A stretch of DNA of 64,000 nt, taken from the NCBI GenBank assembly GCA_948099385.1, contig CANUEZ040000031.1, positions 985,001 through 1,049,000 on the forward strand, given 5' to 3'. Numbering within the stretch: position 1 is the first letter of the stretch; every line of letters begins with the position of its first letter. The notes below the pieces were generated by a model. It worked only from the letters and a program-made list of their open reading frames with translations, had not been told where the DNA came from and did not search any database. Source of the DNA: Fasciola hepatica. Lineage: Eukaryota; Platyhelminthes; Trematoda; Plagiorchiida; Fasciolidae. The position numbers were made by a program, and so were the translations under genes. Below, piece after piece: positions 49,165 through 62,343 of this stretch.

Positions 49165-50799
49165 CATAACATTTCACATGGCGCATCGATTTTTCGATAC
49201 ACTCCAAACCGATCTCGGTTCTGACACAATAATCTGAAGACTATAATACTCAGAAGTTCCATCTCCACAACCTGTGAATTTCTGTTGATTCATCCGATTG
49301 AATTCATGACAGTTGTGGTCATCAAAACAATTCAGCGTAAATTTTTTTGACAAAAACTCTCTATCATAGCAGAACGGCCGGAAATGGATGGCAGTCTTCA
49401 CTGGAATTTGCCTGAAGACAACAATTCCCAGCCCCATTCATTTCAGGTTCGGAAGAGAAGCCGTGCCCAGGTATATGAGATAAGATGAGGAACAATTTGA
49501 GCTCTGATGAACAACAGAAATGCAAAACGGTTGGGCATACTGTTGCGAGTGTGGCGCCTTGTTGGGTCTGGTCTGTGACACGTCGGTTATGTGAAAATTG
49601 CGGTGAAAAGACATATGTTCACCAGAAAGTAACGTCAATCTTATCCTATTCCTGAATAAGTAAAATAGTTTTTCCACCGTGCCGGTCAGTCTAAACGTCT
49701 TTGTCCATAGAAGTAATTTTAAGGCGGATGTCAACAGATATGCAGAAGCTTTTGTACCCATACCGTTGTCAGTCGGTATGAATAAGCCGGAATTCACTCA
49801 GAGAACCATTATTGAAAATGGTTTGAGACAACCTAATCTGTCTGTTTGCAGGGAGTCTATTCATCTACCGTATAGATTGAATGAAAGTTTCTTTTGTCGG
49901 CAAGGCAGAATTTACAGCTATCACATGCGATACCAAAGGAACTTCGGTGATTCGACGTGTGTAAACTTAACACGAGCAAATACTGGAATCAGGGCTTCAA
50001 CATTCACGAAATAATACGAGTCCAGTCAACTAACTAGAGCATTTTGTGGATCGCATTTAAGAAACTGATTACCATGGTAAACTTACCTCCCCCACGGTGG
50101 ATCGGATTACAGTACGATCGTTAAGGAGACCTTAAAGTTGCGTAGATGTTGATCAATTTGATAATGATCTTCGGTTAAGATCCGAGCTGCTTCTAGATAT
50201 CCAGCCATTTTAGTGTGAGTCTCGAAGCTTTTGCTTCATTCGTTGTGGAAATCCTCTTGCTTCATCTGACTTTTGTCCAAGGGACATTATTAGAAGCCTG
50301 GGCACTTCCATTTGGTTCTCGCATTTCTGACCGATTACTTCAGTGTCCTTATAGGATATTCGCTAAATGGCCTCAGGTTCTCGCACAAACGAGTTCCGTA
50401 TTTAATTTCCATCGCTGTACAACTTTGTTCTCAAATTCGTCGTCAATTTTCTCCTCGTTCTGGGGTGTCCACCAAGTGTGACAATATCTGTCCTTCTCGA
50501 TTGAGCTTTCATCTCTGCGAGCAAATCTATTCCCAGAATAATTAACTCTTACTGACAGCGAAGTCTTTTCAAGAATTGTGAACAATAATAACATAGAGGA
50601 GGGGGGTAAATAAGAGAGAAAAATAAAGTTGACTCGAATAAGCCACTCGGAATAATAACGGAAAACATACGACTTCCTTCCAAAAGTGTTGTCAGGATTT
50701 GATAATGCAATTATTCTCACCTGAGTAAATTTACGTTTTTTGAATTTGCTTTTGTTAACCACAGGGAACGACTAAAATGCCGCGTGCTTCATTATATGA

Positions 50800-53100
50800 T
50801 TTTTCTCTGCTAACTAAAATTCTGTGGGACCTTGACCAGGATGAGAATACTGACCTAGGTTCTACTCATCAATCTTAATCGGATAACAACTACGAATCAT
50901 CTTCTAAGGTTAGGAGGATGAAATGAAGAAGAGTAGCTAAGTTGTTTTGACTCCGACTGAATAATTTACCCCTGATATACATCAGCTCCACACGACCATA
51001 GGATTAGCTCCTTATCCATTAGAAAAATATACATTGGAAATGAACCACATGAAACATATCAACGCAGTTTAACAATAGTTGCTGGACGTAAGGGTTATTA
51101 GGAACCTCAAAGTACTGCTTTCAAGACATAGGAAGGGATGTTTTGAATGATGAATAATACCAGTTATGTGAACATGACATTGACCGCTCATCTTTCAATC
51201 ATTGGTTCAGAATTCATGACTCAGGGCGAATCACTCCATAAGATGATGTTCCTTTGGAAAAAACGCAAATTCACGTAGTTCTGAAAGAGTAAACCACGAA
51301 TAGTACGATGTCTATCCCATGAGATTGTTCAACGAGAAATAAACTCGTGAGATTATTATCCACAAGCCTGTATAATGTGAGGGTTGATGTTTTTTTGTGA
51401 ACCGGCACTATACATTTTCTGTGCTTCGGGTTGTGATACCCAGTGACGGAATTGACACAGATTTACTTTCCCCTTCGCCACTTCTCGTGAGATTTTTGGG
51501 TAATTCAATATTCCTCATTCACTGACTGGTTGACAGAACCCAGTTCTTCCGAGAGAAAATTTGGCTACCGAAATAGTACTTCGTCTAGTTATTTTGTGCC
51601 TTGAATAAATCCACGTACTGGATGCAAATGCATCCAGTGTACGTACGGTTGTATTACATGCGGCGGCAACTCCCTTCAAGATAACATTTGCAAATAAAAA
51701 ATGTATACTACTCAGGAAAAGCAACACCGATGCCGTAGGGTCACCGTGTAACTTTATCACTCAGTTTCCGGTTATTGTCTAACTGGTTGGTTATGATTCT
51801 GACTAAACATAAAATCGAGCCAACTGATCGTTCATTGAGAATGACAAAAATACTAACCATTCGTTTTCATCAAATTATTTAAAGTGTATAATTGACACGT
51901 TCCTCTAAAACCACACTATATCATCCTTTTTGACGCATAAATATCTTAAATTGCAATTGGAGTTGGCGTGGATTTACCGAAGTTTCAATAAAGTTGCACT
52001 AGCCCAGTGCAAAAAACTCATTGATTTATAGAATGGTACTCACAAACGCAAGTGTATCTTTCATCATCCATATCGGTTCTCTTGATTCGCCTGGCCACTG
52101 TGTTACCGGACACGTTGTCAGATTTGCTAAATCGCCTATTTTGCCTATCTATAATTGGTGAAATGGAAAGTTCGGTAGGTTCTCCTTATAAGTCCTATTC
52201 ATACAACCATCTGGCGCTTTGACATGTAGTTAGGCATCCAGGTTCATGAATACAGATTCCGTATATTTTATTTGACCGTTCTTCACCGGCAATAGAACAG
52301 TTTTGCCCCACGGCCAGTTATTCTTACTCAAAAAAATATATAACATTATATTTTTATTCACAGAATTAGAACGCGGAATGATCGTCATAACCTGTCATTA
52401 AATGGGCGCTTGTGCATGTGCAGTGAACACAATCTGGAGTAACTAACTAGTAGGACAAGACACGGGCCATGAGAGCCTAAATGCTAGCACAAACAGTTTC
52501 TGAGCACATATTAGAAAATTGTAGAGACTCCAGAGTGATTGTTTTTCACTTATTAGTGCACTGAAAACTTATATGGGACAGACAATACATCAACTTTCAT
52601 TTTGTACTCCTCAAATAAAGAGGAATATCATACTTCTCGATTTAATCGGCACGAGTAATAGATTCAATAATACGATAAAAAATGAACTTCTTTTACTACG
52701 GACTATTTCTTTATAAAATGGATTTCCTGAAAGGTCTACCGACAGATTGATACCAGGAGATGAAGAGAGATCGAAGGAGATAGAAGCCAATCAGAAGTTT
52801 CTATGTATGCTATCTCGATTCATAGGCAACACGGAAACTAAATTTATTCATCGGAGATTAACAGGAGTAACTGATAGGAAATCTTACACTGTGCAAATAC
52901 AAATTATGTTCCTTTCCAAACTGATTGTATGTTTTCGATGAAATAATATATATTCACATTTTGCAAACTATTTTTGTGTTTATTCATTCACCTTCTCCTG
53001 TGAAACTAGGTACATCGGTAGCAGGACTAGGACATTATCCGAACTCGTTTGTACACATCATCTTGCTTGGCTGAACACAGTAGTAATTGAGTTAACCACA
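50800..53100. other. Unit 3 inner part, no supported gene
   Basis: This would correspond to about 11.5-15 kb of the left arm, but no confident block-by-block alignment was possible by eye. Short frames lack motifs. A 22-bp hairpin with 10-bp perfect arms (ACTGGATGCA and its complement) lies at 51617-51638. Confidence 0.4.
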
Positions 53101-53121
53101 AGTGCTGCGTGTTCAACATTT

Positions 53122-53337
53122 GTGGAGTCAAACCACTCAGTTCAGATGATAAATTCTTTTTGCACCATTTATAAGATCCAGGGAAAAGCAATCAAGACTA
53201 ATCAAATGTCGCATCGCATTCGAAAGTGTGAGTTTTCGTCTCCACAATCTACTATTAATTGCTCAGAAACGGTTTGCGCAAGAACTGAAGCTCCCTTGAC
53301 TCACATCTTGTACTCAAACACGTGTGCTACCAGTTGA
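53122..53337 (+). CDS. Hypothetical exon-like cysteine frame
   Basis: The frame ends at 53337 and contains Lys-Cys, nine residues, Asn-Cys, four residues, Cys-Ala-Arg, the same spacing as the gene B modules but on the opposite strand. No signal peptide, no recognised start and no clear counterpart in the spacer. It may be an exon of a further family member. Confidence 0.25.
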   Translation: MESNHSVQMINSFCTIYKIQGKAIKTNQMSHRIRKCEFSSPQSTINCSETVCARTEAPLTHILYSNTCATS

Positions 53338-53899
53338 TCACTTCAGGCTGTGATCAATTTCACATGCACACACACGCTTGTAAAGACAGTTTTCGATGAT
53401 CATTTCCCCTTTCTAATTTTATGAGTAAAATATAATATTATGTATTCATATGAGTATGAATAACTGAAAACGAGTTTGTTTGCCCCGCTGTTTCTCCCCA
53501 CAAAATTCAGCTTTGTCTAGTGTGGATTTGACCGCAATTGCATTCTGCAATTTAGCTATCAAGATTATTTTGTGGTAAAGCAAATATGAAATTATACTTG
53601 GTGATGCAAACGCATGGCCTATGCTCTCTCATGTGAAACTAGCGAGCGGATGAAAGGAAACATTTTTTACTAGCTTCCTACAGGCCGGCAAGTTTTTCTG
53701 GTCAATATGTATTTCTCCGCAACTGAGGGACCAAAGTTTTCGCATTATGTTAAAATATCGACTGATCAAATTCGTCCAGAATCTGATTCGACTGTTTCTA
53801 ACTCCGTCAGACGTACTCCGCATAACTCGCTCAGATTATGGGTGCTTTTGCTGCTCTCACAAAGCCCACGTTGCTATAAAACTGTTGGTGCATTCATTC

Positions 53900-56250
53900 A
53901 AAATGTTTGGGCAATGTTTTTAGATTTTTACTAGTCATTTTCTTATGCAAACCTAGTCGTCAACTGCTGACAACTGCTCAAGTTCACTACGGAATCACTT
54001 CCAAATTTTGTTTCAGATAAAAGTGAGCTATCAAAATGGGCAACGAATGCGTCTCATAACTAAAAAAATGACTCTTAGGAAAACTCCAATTATCTTGTTG
54101 ACATATGTGATATTCTCCAAAAAAAGTCATTCGGGAAGCACTGGAACAATGACGGATTTGATGAACAAACTGTAGGGGAGACAAAGATGAAGGCAACGTT
54201 CAAAAACGAAAAATAAGAACTAAACAAATGTAATAATCAAACGTAGTTGTATAATGTGAAGAGGGCCAAAAAGATGAAACATCATAAATTGTTCACTCAC
54301 TATGAGAGAGACAGAGGATGATGACGAAAGGAAAGCCTGGGTAAATCAACGGAAAGCTAATCTAATACAGTTTCCAAATTGTCGATGGAGCTCGGACTAT
54401 CAACGAAGAAAGGAAACTGGAAAGTGAAATTAACTGCGGAGCAAAAATACAACGATAACAATGGCGAATGATGTAAGGAGTAAGCTAGGTAATGGAGGAT
54501 TAAAAAGGAGAGAAGGATAGATCGTATGATTAAGGATTTTATATGTGAATTCGTAGCAGAAAGAATGTGGAGAAACAGAGGAAGAACCGAATAACGAGAA
54601 ATTAAAGCACGGCGAGTGCGGTGACGAAGTGTATAGGAGGGAAAATAGAAGAAATGTTAGACGACAGGAAAACAGGTGATTGTTGACAGACTAGATAATT
54701 TCTTTCATTTGAATCATGGGACGAAGACCAAAAAATAAGGGCTATCGTTGGGACAGACGAATCTATGTTGGAACAGTATGCCGGAGACATAAGTGTGCTG
54801 CAGAGTCGAGACGGTTGATCTACGGAGCTTATCTGCATGCAATTGGACAGACAAAATGGACCAAAATATTCCAGTCAGAACTCTGGAAAGCTCTTGAGAG
54901 AATGACAAAGCTGAACAATGAATGTATGGTAAGGTTGCATATAAAAAAAAATACGGCTGTGACAGAGGAACAAGGTGGAAACGACAGGTTTTGACATGAA
55001 AATGATCTTGGTTACAAAATGGACCGGTCGGTATTGGCGCGAGGCATAAGAAGAGAAGACACTTAGGTATACGTCGAGGGGATAGACACTGGGGGTGTAG
55101 CAGCGATTGTTAAGATGTATAAGCTGGTGGCCGTAGCTTCGGAGTAAAGAAAGGGAGTGAGTAAAATAAACAGGGGTAGAAAAGAATAAGTAAATATTTT
55201 AGGTCATGGGTGGCGAAAAAGAATAAGGCGATTTTCACAGCATGTAGCTGAAGCTAACAAAATGAGAAGCTGTTGGTAAACGTACAGAAAGCGTAGGTGT
55301 GCATACTGTGGAAGAAGGACAACAGTAGGGATTCTGAAAGATTAATTGGGTGTGCATACAGAGGTATAACAGTGACAACGGAAAATGATGCGATTGTTGA
55401 TAAAATCGTTAGGAGATTATACCGTAGCAGAATGAATGACAAAACTATGTGATCCGTAAACGGCTTTATTGGATGAGACAGGGCGATGGCAGCGGGATCG
55501 TACGTTGCTCAACCGCAGCCTTTATATGAGGGTGACCGTGACCTGGACACCCAACCTGAAAAACACTTCTCAAAGTGAACACGGTAGATACGACCCACCG
55601 GCCTATTCGCGCTCACAAGCTGTTGCGAACTGCCTTCACACCTGGTATACGCCCCCCCCCAAAAAAAACAGTGGATCTGATCGAACTTCAAACTGGATTG
55701 GCACGAGTGACCATTGATGATTGTTCATGGAAGCAATGGGTCAAGTAAGAAGGTATCCGATTCAAAATGAGTTGGTTAGGTTTGCGAGATGTCTTAGAGA
55801 GCAGAGCGCATGAGGACAGCGCTTGGTGATTAGCGGGTATCAGTGTTATTCAGATGCATCTCTCACGGAAGCGACTATCATAGTTCCCAAGACATCTGAT
55901 CAGTATTGGATGTGAAAATACGCATGAGGCGGGGCTGAAAAAAGGAAAGCTGATAGGGCAACTCAGTCTGGGTGTACACCAGACGCTGACTAACGGGTAA
56001 ACGGAGGCGAACAAAAATTACGAAAGGACAAACGATGATTGATTTTGGCACCATGAGAAAAGGGGGGAGCAGAGTCTGCATGAAAGGTCATGGTATTTGA
56101 TTCAGTTTGGATAGGACTCCTTTTTCCCATAGCCAATCAAATGTTCAGAATCCTATCAAAGAGACAAGACTGAGTATCGTTGATTGTGTCCGCGATTGGT
56201 GGGTGTAGGGTTTTTCGAATTATTTGGCCGGACTTCGATCTCGAGGTACC
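53900..56250. other. Purine-rich stretch beside the R3 element
   Basis: The plus strand is strikingly rich in A and G from about 54200 to 57800, so the minus strand is pyrimidine-rich. No convincing open frame. It probably includes the 3' part of the minus-strand element R3. A GC-rich patch with a C10-A8 run is at 55500-55700. Confidence 0.4.
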
Positions 56251-57990
56251 TCTCGCATGCTGCATCTACCGACATGCAATTATTGGGTCACTGATGTGCT
56301 CGGGTACCGTAAAGATATGGAGTAAATACGGATAGAGGTTTGGACTCGGCTTCATATGCCCGGGCAGCTTATTCCAGAACTTGGAGTAGCCGAGAAGGCG
56401 AAAAAGAGTGATCTGAAGGCCGGTTCGGCTGAGATGAACGGGAAAGTAAGAGACCTTTGTCGAAGTGGTATGTCAGTTCATAGTAGGGTTTGAGAAAAAA
56501 TACCGATTATGGAGAAAGTTTTGTAAGTCTAATGCGGCAGAGAGGGGGTTGGTCGAGATTCAGGTGTTAGTATCGTTCTTCATTGAATACAGACTTTGAA
56601 CATCCAAATAATTGTTTAGGAGAACGCCTTTGTATGCTTTCAAGCGCACTTTTGTCAGATTACTGAGCAATATTCAAGTTAGGGTCTGATGTGGGATTTT
56701 CAATTCCAACAGATACTGTACCGGAGATGAAAAGAGCGAGGCAGGATAGCCACGCTTCTTCTATCCTTGACCGATTGGATGGCGGCGTAATCTGAGTGGA
56801 TTAGAGAACCAGAGTAGTTGAGGCACAGGTCGCGGATGACAGGTCGACCAGGAAAATGCAGACCCACCAAGAGTTGAAGATGTAGAGAGAAATGGGAACT
56901 TAAGGGTTAAGACCTCACACTTACCAAAGGGAGAACGGAATGTCCGTGAGTGACACTACAGTTCAGGTGCGGAGAAGTCCGTGGAAATGTCACTGAGTGT
57001 CGATGTCCCAAAAAGAACTTGGATGAGTAGACTATCTTTATATGATCCGAAAATTGGATAGGGGTGCCTGGAAGTACAATACGCAGAAAGTCGTCTATCT
57101 TAATTATAAATAGAAGGGGAACCAGTACACGGCCCTGTATTCCGCCGCTTGTAGCACGTTTTGTATAAGAAGTATTACTGTCATTATGGACCACCTGAGA
57201 ATATTGAGATAGGAATGAAACCACAAACGGAATGGTCAAACAAAGTCAAACAAATGTAGCTAAGTAGTGAGATGGGCGTGTGGAACATGATACATTTGTG
57301 ACGATTCAGCAGCTATCATACGTGATACGGCCAAGTACTGCTTCATAACGACGTATGCGAATGAGCCCCAACCAATCAGGATCGCCACAGACAAGTCCGA
57401 CAAAAGCTCCCTGTGATTGTTCATCTTTGAGTCTGCCATTTTTATCCGCTAATTTACCATACGTATACAAACCCTTTCTGCAAAAATCTAACATGCTATG
57501 TTGCAGCCATGGTCTTCTTGCTACTTCCGTTCGCGTAGTTCTGGTTAAGAGTAATTTCGATGCATTCTGCCAGTCCAGTTTATTACGGCTATTACAAAAG
57601 TCCTTCGACTTAACAAGGTAGATAATGAATACTGGATGGCCGCTATAGGAGGCTTTAGTGATTAAGTTTGGGAAGTCAAACGGGCATCTGGTGCATGACC
57701 GTGACTTGAGAAATCCATATAACCGATTGTAAGAAGGTTGGAATCAAGAAGGTAAATTACCATGCTGTCTTTAGAAGTTTTTTCAAGTTTTCTGGGAATG
57801 ACAGGTATGTGACTGATAGAACGGTAATTGGCAAGTACTAAAAAAGGTCCTATTTAGTGCTATGGTATGATGATTGACAGCCTCCAGGCCGACGGCTTTA
57901 AATTACAGATGAATGATAACGTGAACAAATTGAATATTAAGATCGGTAAACCCGATTCTCTATCAGCAATTTACGCTAGGGCAACTCTTC
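56250..57990 (-). mobile_element. Decayed CR1-like non-LTR retrotransposon, R3
   Basis: On the minus strand, motifs appear in the order expected for a reverse transcriptase. They are Leu-Pro-Ile-Leu-Ile-Phe-Asn-Leu-Phe (about 57950), Leu-Lys-Ser-Arg-Ser-Cys-Thr (about 57700), Gly-Gly-Ile-Gln-Gly-Arg-Val-Leu with Pro-Leu-Leu-Phe-Ile-Ile (57150-57100), an Asp-His in place of the catalytic Asp-Asp (Phe-Ser-Asp-His, about 57050) and Phe-Trp-Asn-Lys-Leu-Pro (about 56370). The endonuclease part is missing, so it is 5'-truncated. It has numerous stops. It differs from R1/R2 in sequence and strand. Confidence 0.7.
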
Positions 57991-58165
57991 TGGTTAAGAA
58001 CTAGCCGATGCATTATAACATGAAATGATTGAAGAAATATTGCTTATGTCCAGTGTGAGGATAATAAAAGACAGACCGTTGGCAGCAGGAGGATTCAGAG
58101 TAGTCGTACATGTGGTATCGGCCATAAAAGTTCCGAAGAATTTAACTGTGATGTGAAGGTGTTCA

Positions 58166-60310
58166 ATGTCACTTTGGAATTATTCTCAACATCAACTCAT
58201 GCTCCTCGGAATTCGTTACTCTAACGAATCATTCACTAGAGTTAAAGGCACAATATTTTCTGTCTCACTATCCCACTACTCGTTTTTATGAAAGCTGGAA
58301 AGCTCAAGTTGAACTAGTAAACACAAGTGGGCCGGTTGGCAGAATGTTCTTAGCCGTACGTCGCCAAAGAAGATGACAGTTCCCTCATTGGTCAGTAATA
58401 CCATTCGGTTCCTGTTAGGGAAGATGTCTTTCCTAACCAATGTCTTCAGCTCTCGGACTAACAGGAACACCTGAATGACCTGTATCTCAGTCTTGGGTGA
58501 GCGGAAGTAACGGTGTTGAACCCGCTCTCCTTGAGAACTTCGAGTGCTTTCATCAGGAAACCAAACATTGAAAGGAGGAGATAGATGGTGATGTGATTAC
58601 TTGCATCACTTCCGAATGGTCTGACAAGTCTGAAGTTATGTTTTTACTTTCTCCAGTAATGGTAGTGACTGCGTGATTGTTGAATGCCACCCTAAATTCT
58701 CAACGTTTTGAGGCACTGTGATTAGTAACTTGTATATAGCTCCTTTCTGCTTCCAGAGGGACATCGAGTGCTTCTTCGACACTTGCATACCCTCTCTCAT
58801 TCAGTTACTTTCTGACTTTTGATGCTTTGTTACTGGAGATTTTATTCATACCCCTACGCATCCCTTACTTGCTTTCGGCTTAAGTGAACTCTGTCCCATC
58901 CCAATTAGAAGGAAAGCTGTGTTAGACAAAACTATCACATACCATCCAGATCTTTTCCACTTACCACTGAAAGCTCTTGCTTCAACGAGTAGTCAGGCTC
59001 TTATTATCATCAGACCCAGCGTTTATTCACGTTCAGCCCACTGTCCACTCGACCGGACAAAACAACTAAAGGTGTCCTTTAGAAATCAGTCACACATCAA
59101 CTTGACTCTTCATCGGAGATACTTTTCCATCTTTACTTCGTGGCTTTCCTCAGACTGCTATCTTTTCCTGCTGGACCAATTTACGAAGACACAAAATGAG
59201 GTATTTGATTTGTGTTTACCTATGTTGACTGCACTTTTAAACACGGCAGAATAGCTTCTCCATTGCTGAATTCTCTGAGAAGGCAAATATAAGGTGCTTA
59301 TAAACTACATGACCAGGCTTTTGTGAAACAACATTCCATCCTGGTGAAACAAGAGATTCCAAGTCTGAAGAAGAAATTGTCCCACCAGTTCTTTTGTACG
59401 ATCAATAGCAAACGTCTCTAGCATGGAATTCGACTTTTGTGTCAACAGAGGGCCTGATCAAAAAACCACGACGTAGAGGCCAACAGCTTGAACGCTTTGT
59501 TTATTCATCCTTCATTGGATACCTTGCCATCTTACTTTTCTTCTGTTCCCTTAGAAGTGGAGCCATTTTCCTCAGAAAAATTGTTCCAGTTTCTTCCAAC
59601 CTCAAAAGAAGCTTCTGCTGTGGGTCCAGACGGTTTACCCTCCACGGGTATCAAACTTGGAGCACATCAGCTATCCAGAATCATGACTTCCCCCATCAAT
59701 AAAAATTTGATGCTGGTTTCATTCCTGCCTACTGGAAACCCGTGAACATAGTACCTATTCCCAAACCCTCCATGTCCAACATTTTGTCAAAACGCTTTCG
59801 TCCCATCGCCATCACTTCTTCTGCGCTCAAATTGACCGAGCGTGCTATCCTAAGTTGATTGAGTTCTTCTCTGGCTGTTCCAAATGACCGCAATGGGTTT
59901 GTGTACAATCCCACCAGCTGCACTCTGGATGTAGTTGCATCAGTCTGCCATTTCATTTCAAACAATTTGAAGCAATCCATGACTTCCATCCGATGTATTT
60001 CCCACGACTATTCTTCTGCACTTGATTAGGTTTCCCGTTCTCTAGTTCTTCAACAGTAAATGTCCTTTGGCCGTCTCACTTTCCCATTCTCGTGGTTGAA
60101 AGATTATTTTTCCAACTGAACTCAGTGTTCCGGATTTGGTACAAGTTTATAGAGTCTTTTGATTTAAAACTCCGGTTTTCTTCAGGGCGCCGTTGTATCC
60201 CCTTTCTCCTTAGCAATTGCAATAGCGACTTGAACACTGCACCACCAGCACAACATTTTAGGTACGCTGATAACTTCGTGCTCTGTCAACCTATCTCCAA
60301 CCAAGAAGAC
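58166..60310 (+). mobile_element. Decayed non-LTR retrotransposon, copy R2
   Basis: Homologous to R1 from its 5' end (the shared string CACTTTGGAATTATTCT) onward. It keeps the Ala-Val-Gly-Pro-Asp-Gly-Leu-Pro motif (about 59620) and a catalytic region reading Arg-Tyr-Ala-Asp-Asn (about 60262), where the second Asp of the active-site pair is lost. It ends about 60310, earlier than R1, and is broken by frameshifts and stops. The frames at 58919-59254, 59439-59745 and 60092-60325 are its fragments. Confidence 0.75.
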
Positions 60311-60329
60311 GGTAACTCATTGTGATGGA

Positions 60330-61560
60330 GAGTTCTCATCTTATTTGCGTACGATCACATATACTCAGCATAGGGAGACTTAATCTCTCTCGTTTATCTG
60401 CATAGCCATAAGTGTGACGAGGGTAGTAGGAGACCAAGGTATGCTTGGTAACAACAGCTTATGGCTCATGGGCTATCCAATGATTCACTGACTGTTTTCT
60501 TGCATGTTTTCTCACATGGCTCTTTGAATAATTATTTATTTTAGTAACTGATGGATTGAAGATCTAAAATTATCCACAAATTCCTGATTTAATATTTTCA
60601 GAGCACCGACTGGCGAACGAGCTCGTTTTCTATTCATTCATACGTGAGCCACAACACCAATATATTATGGCAGGTTAGCTCATTGACCCATTAGACAAGT
60701 AGGTGGAAGTGATAAGGATTTTTGACCACACAAGCACACGGAAATGAAAACGGGGCCAAACTCGAGACCAGTGCGGACGGTTTGTCACTGAGGGTAAACA
60801 CATTATATCTCTGTAAGTAAAAAACAATGCACACAAATGAACCTTTGCCTAAAATGTAATTCTAGTCAGTGTCAAACATGAGCGCTTTGGAATGGGCATG
60901 GACTAAAACACAAAGGCTCAATGTACTACTTGAGAATGCCGTCAACCCGAGACCTGGATGGAAAAATCACGCTTGATCCTATCGAGGTTGATAATGACTG
61001 TACTAGGGTTCATCAAAAATGAGCAGAAATTGGCCGAAAATAGATAAGTGGTTTAGTTTCAAATGTGGTCTTTTCTCCTGTGTACCAAACCATTTCTCCG
61101 ATTAGGGTATTCAGTGTGATTGTCGTTTTGGGAACTAGTTGTTAGGAATTATTCACTTTGGACTAGGAAGATCAGTTCGCCATTTTGAGGAATTGCGTTT
61201 AACTGGTTTAGTCCAGATCCCATGCTATCCTATCCTACGTTTATCCTGCATTAACCAAACCATTTACTTGCCTTCGATGCATTGTCACTGTAAAGGAATT
61301 ATCCGGCCGCCAAATGTTTCTGGCCGAAATATACGAATCTGCATGCTAGGCGATTGTAAAGAAATATACTCTCACACAATGCAGTGGGTCCTGAGGCTAA
61401 AAGCACCATTATAAAAAGTACCATTACACCTTTACTCTAAGGTAGTTAATAATGAATTCAGCGCGTGTGATTGTAGACCAGTTTAAATAAGTTCCTAATC
61501 AACGTAATATGAATTCCCGTTTATGTTTTCTGGCTGAAACAAGCGTAATGTTTGCAGTGT
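60330..61560. other. Intergenic stretch, no supported gene
   Basis: Lies between R2 and unit 4. The 91-residue frame at 61139-61414 has no recognised motif and no homologue in the other units. Confidence 0.45.
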
Positions 61561-61579
61561 CAGTCGCTAGGGAAGGATA

Positions 61580-61741
61580 AACGGGAGCTCACAGAGTTGT
61601 AATTTGGTGTATTATGACGTTATCCAAACTAACAATCCCAGTTTGCAAGCTTGTTCAGATAATACTCAATCATCATCCATAAGTTGGATGATGGAAGGCT
61701 ATTTAAATTGTTTTACGATAAGGATGGAGAGCAACATCACG
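61580..61741 (+). pseudogene. Block C, unit 4 copy
   Basis: The frame Gln-Ser-Cys-Asn-Leu aligns with block C of units 1 and 3. It continues through a second Cys and ends with Met-Glu-Ser-Asn before a stop near 61741. Three-way frame conservation with amino-acid change favours a former coding exon. Function unknown. Confidence 0.4.
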
Positions 61742-62343
61742 TGAACTACCAAAAATATCCGGTCAATTGCGAAATTCCTGATCTTAGTTGAAAGCATATA
61801 CTAACTGTACGACTGCTGGCAGAGACTTAAGTAACTAGGTATGCCGAGTGAAAATGTTTAGGAACAATTTCTAATGGTGCTGGCTCTACTTAATACAGCG
61901 GTTTTAGCAGCAAAAGGGATTTAGTTATTTTCTTCTTTCAAAGCACAGCAATATACAATGACACAAGAAGGCACAATGAAACAGATTTCAATTACCACAT
62001 TTTCACTCTTTTATCAAAACAGTATTCCGCACATCCTATTGATGATAAGCTGTCGTGCAATTTGCTGATCACTAAGGATAGAAACCAAAGAGTTTCACGT
62101 CTCATTTCCTTGAGTTATGAGCCCCACTCATATTTGTGTTCCTCTTAAGACTGAAGATTGTGGATTTATGTATTTGGTCCCCAGATATGATACAGTCACT
62201 TGTATTATTCTTTGGCCGAATATTGCTGGCTTCCTACAAATAGGTACGGTAAATGTTTGAGCAGCTATTAGCTTGTTCCACTCCCTATCTTTAACCAGTT
62301 ACCACGAAACAGGTGCCAAACAGATATCTTAAAACAAAAGACC

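Larger units (their letters stand above)
46976..50010 (-). pseudogene. Gene B, unit 3 copy
   Basis: Minus-strand blocks homologous to the arms are b5 (about 50010-49880), b4 (about 49420-49260), b3 (about 48420-48333), b2 (about 47605-47440) and b1 (47126-46976). b4 is the clearest module: Pro-Phe-Cys, 13 residues, Cys in Thr-Leu-Asn-Cys, then His-Asn-Cys. b2 reads Thr-Cys, 19 residues, Val-Thr-Cys-Glu-Val and continues in frame. b1 has TGA (47076-47074) where the arms have the first Cys of the module, so this copy is damaged too. The stops that interrupt b2 and b4 in the palindrome are absent here. Confidence 0.45.
44559..53720 (+). repeat. Unit 3: diverged collinear copy of left arm plus spacer
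   Basis: Landmarks occur in the same order and orientation as in the left arm, at a near-constant offset of 38.2-39.3 kb: block C, gene A, its polyA signal, gene B blocks b1 to b5, and the spacer-homologous sequence. Divergence is high but alignable. Homology may begin earlier, at about 42970, if the shared 16-base string there is orthologous. Confidence 0.75.
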
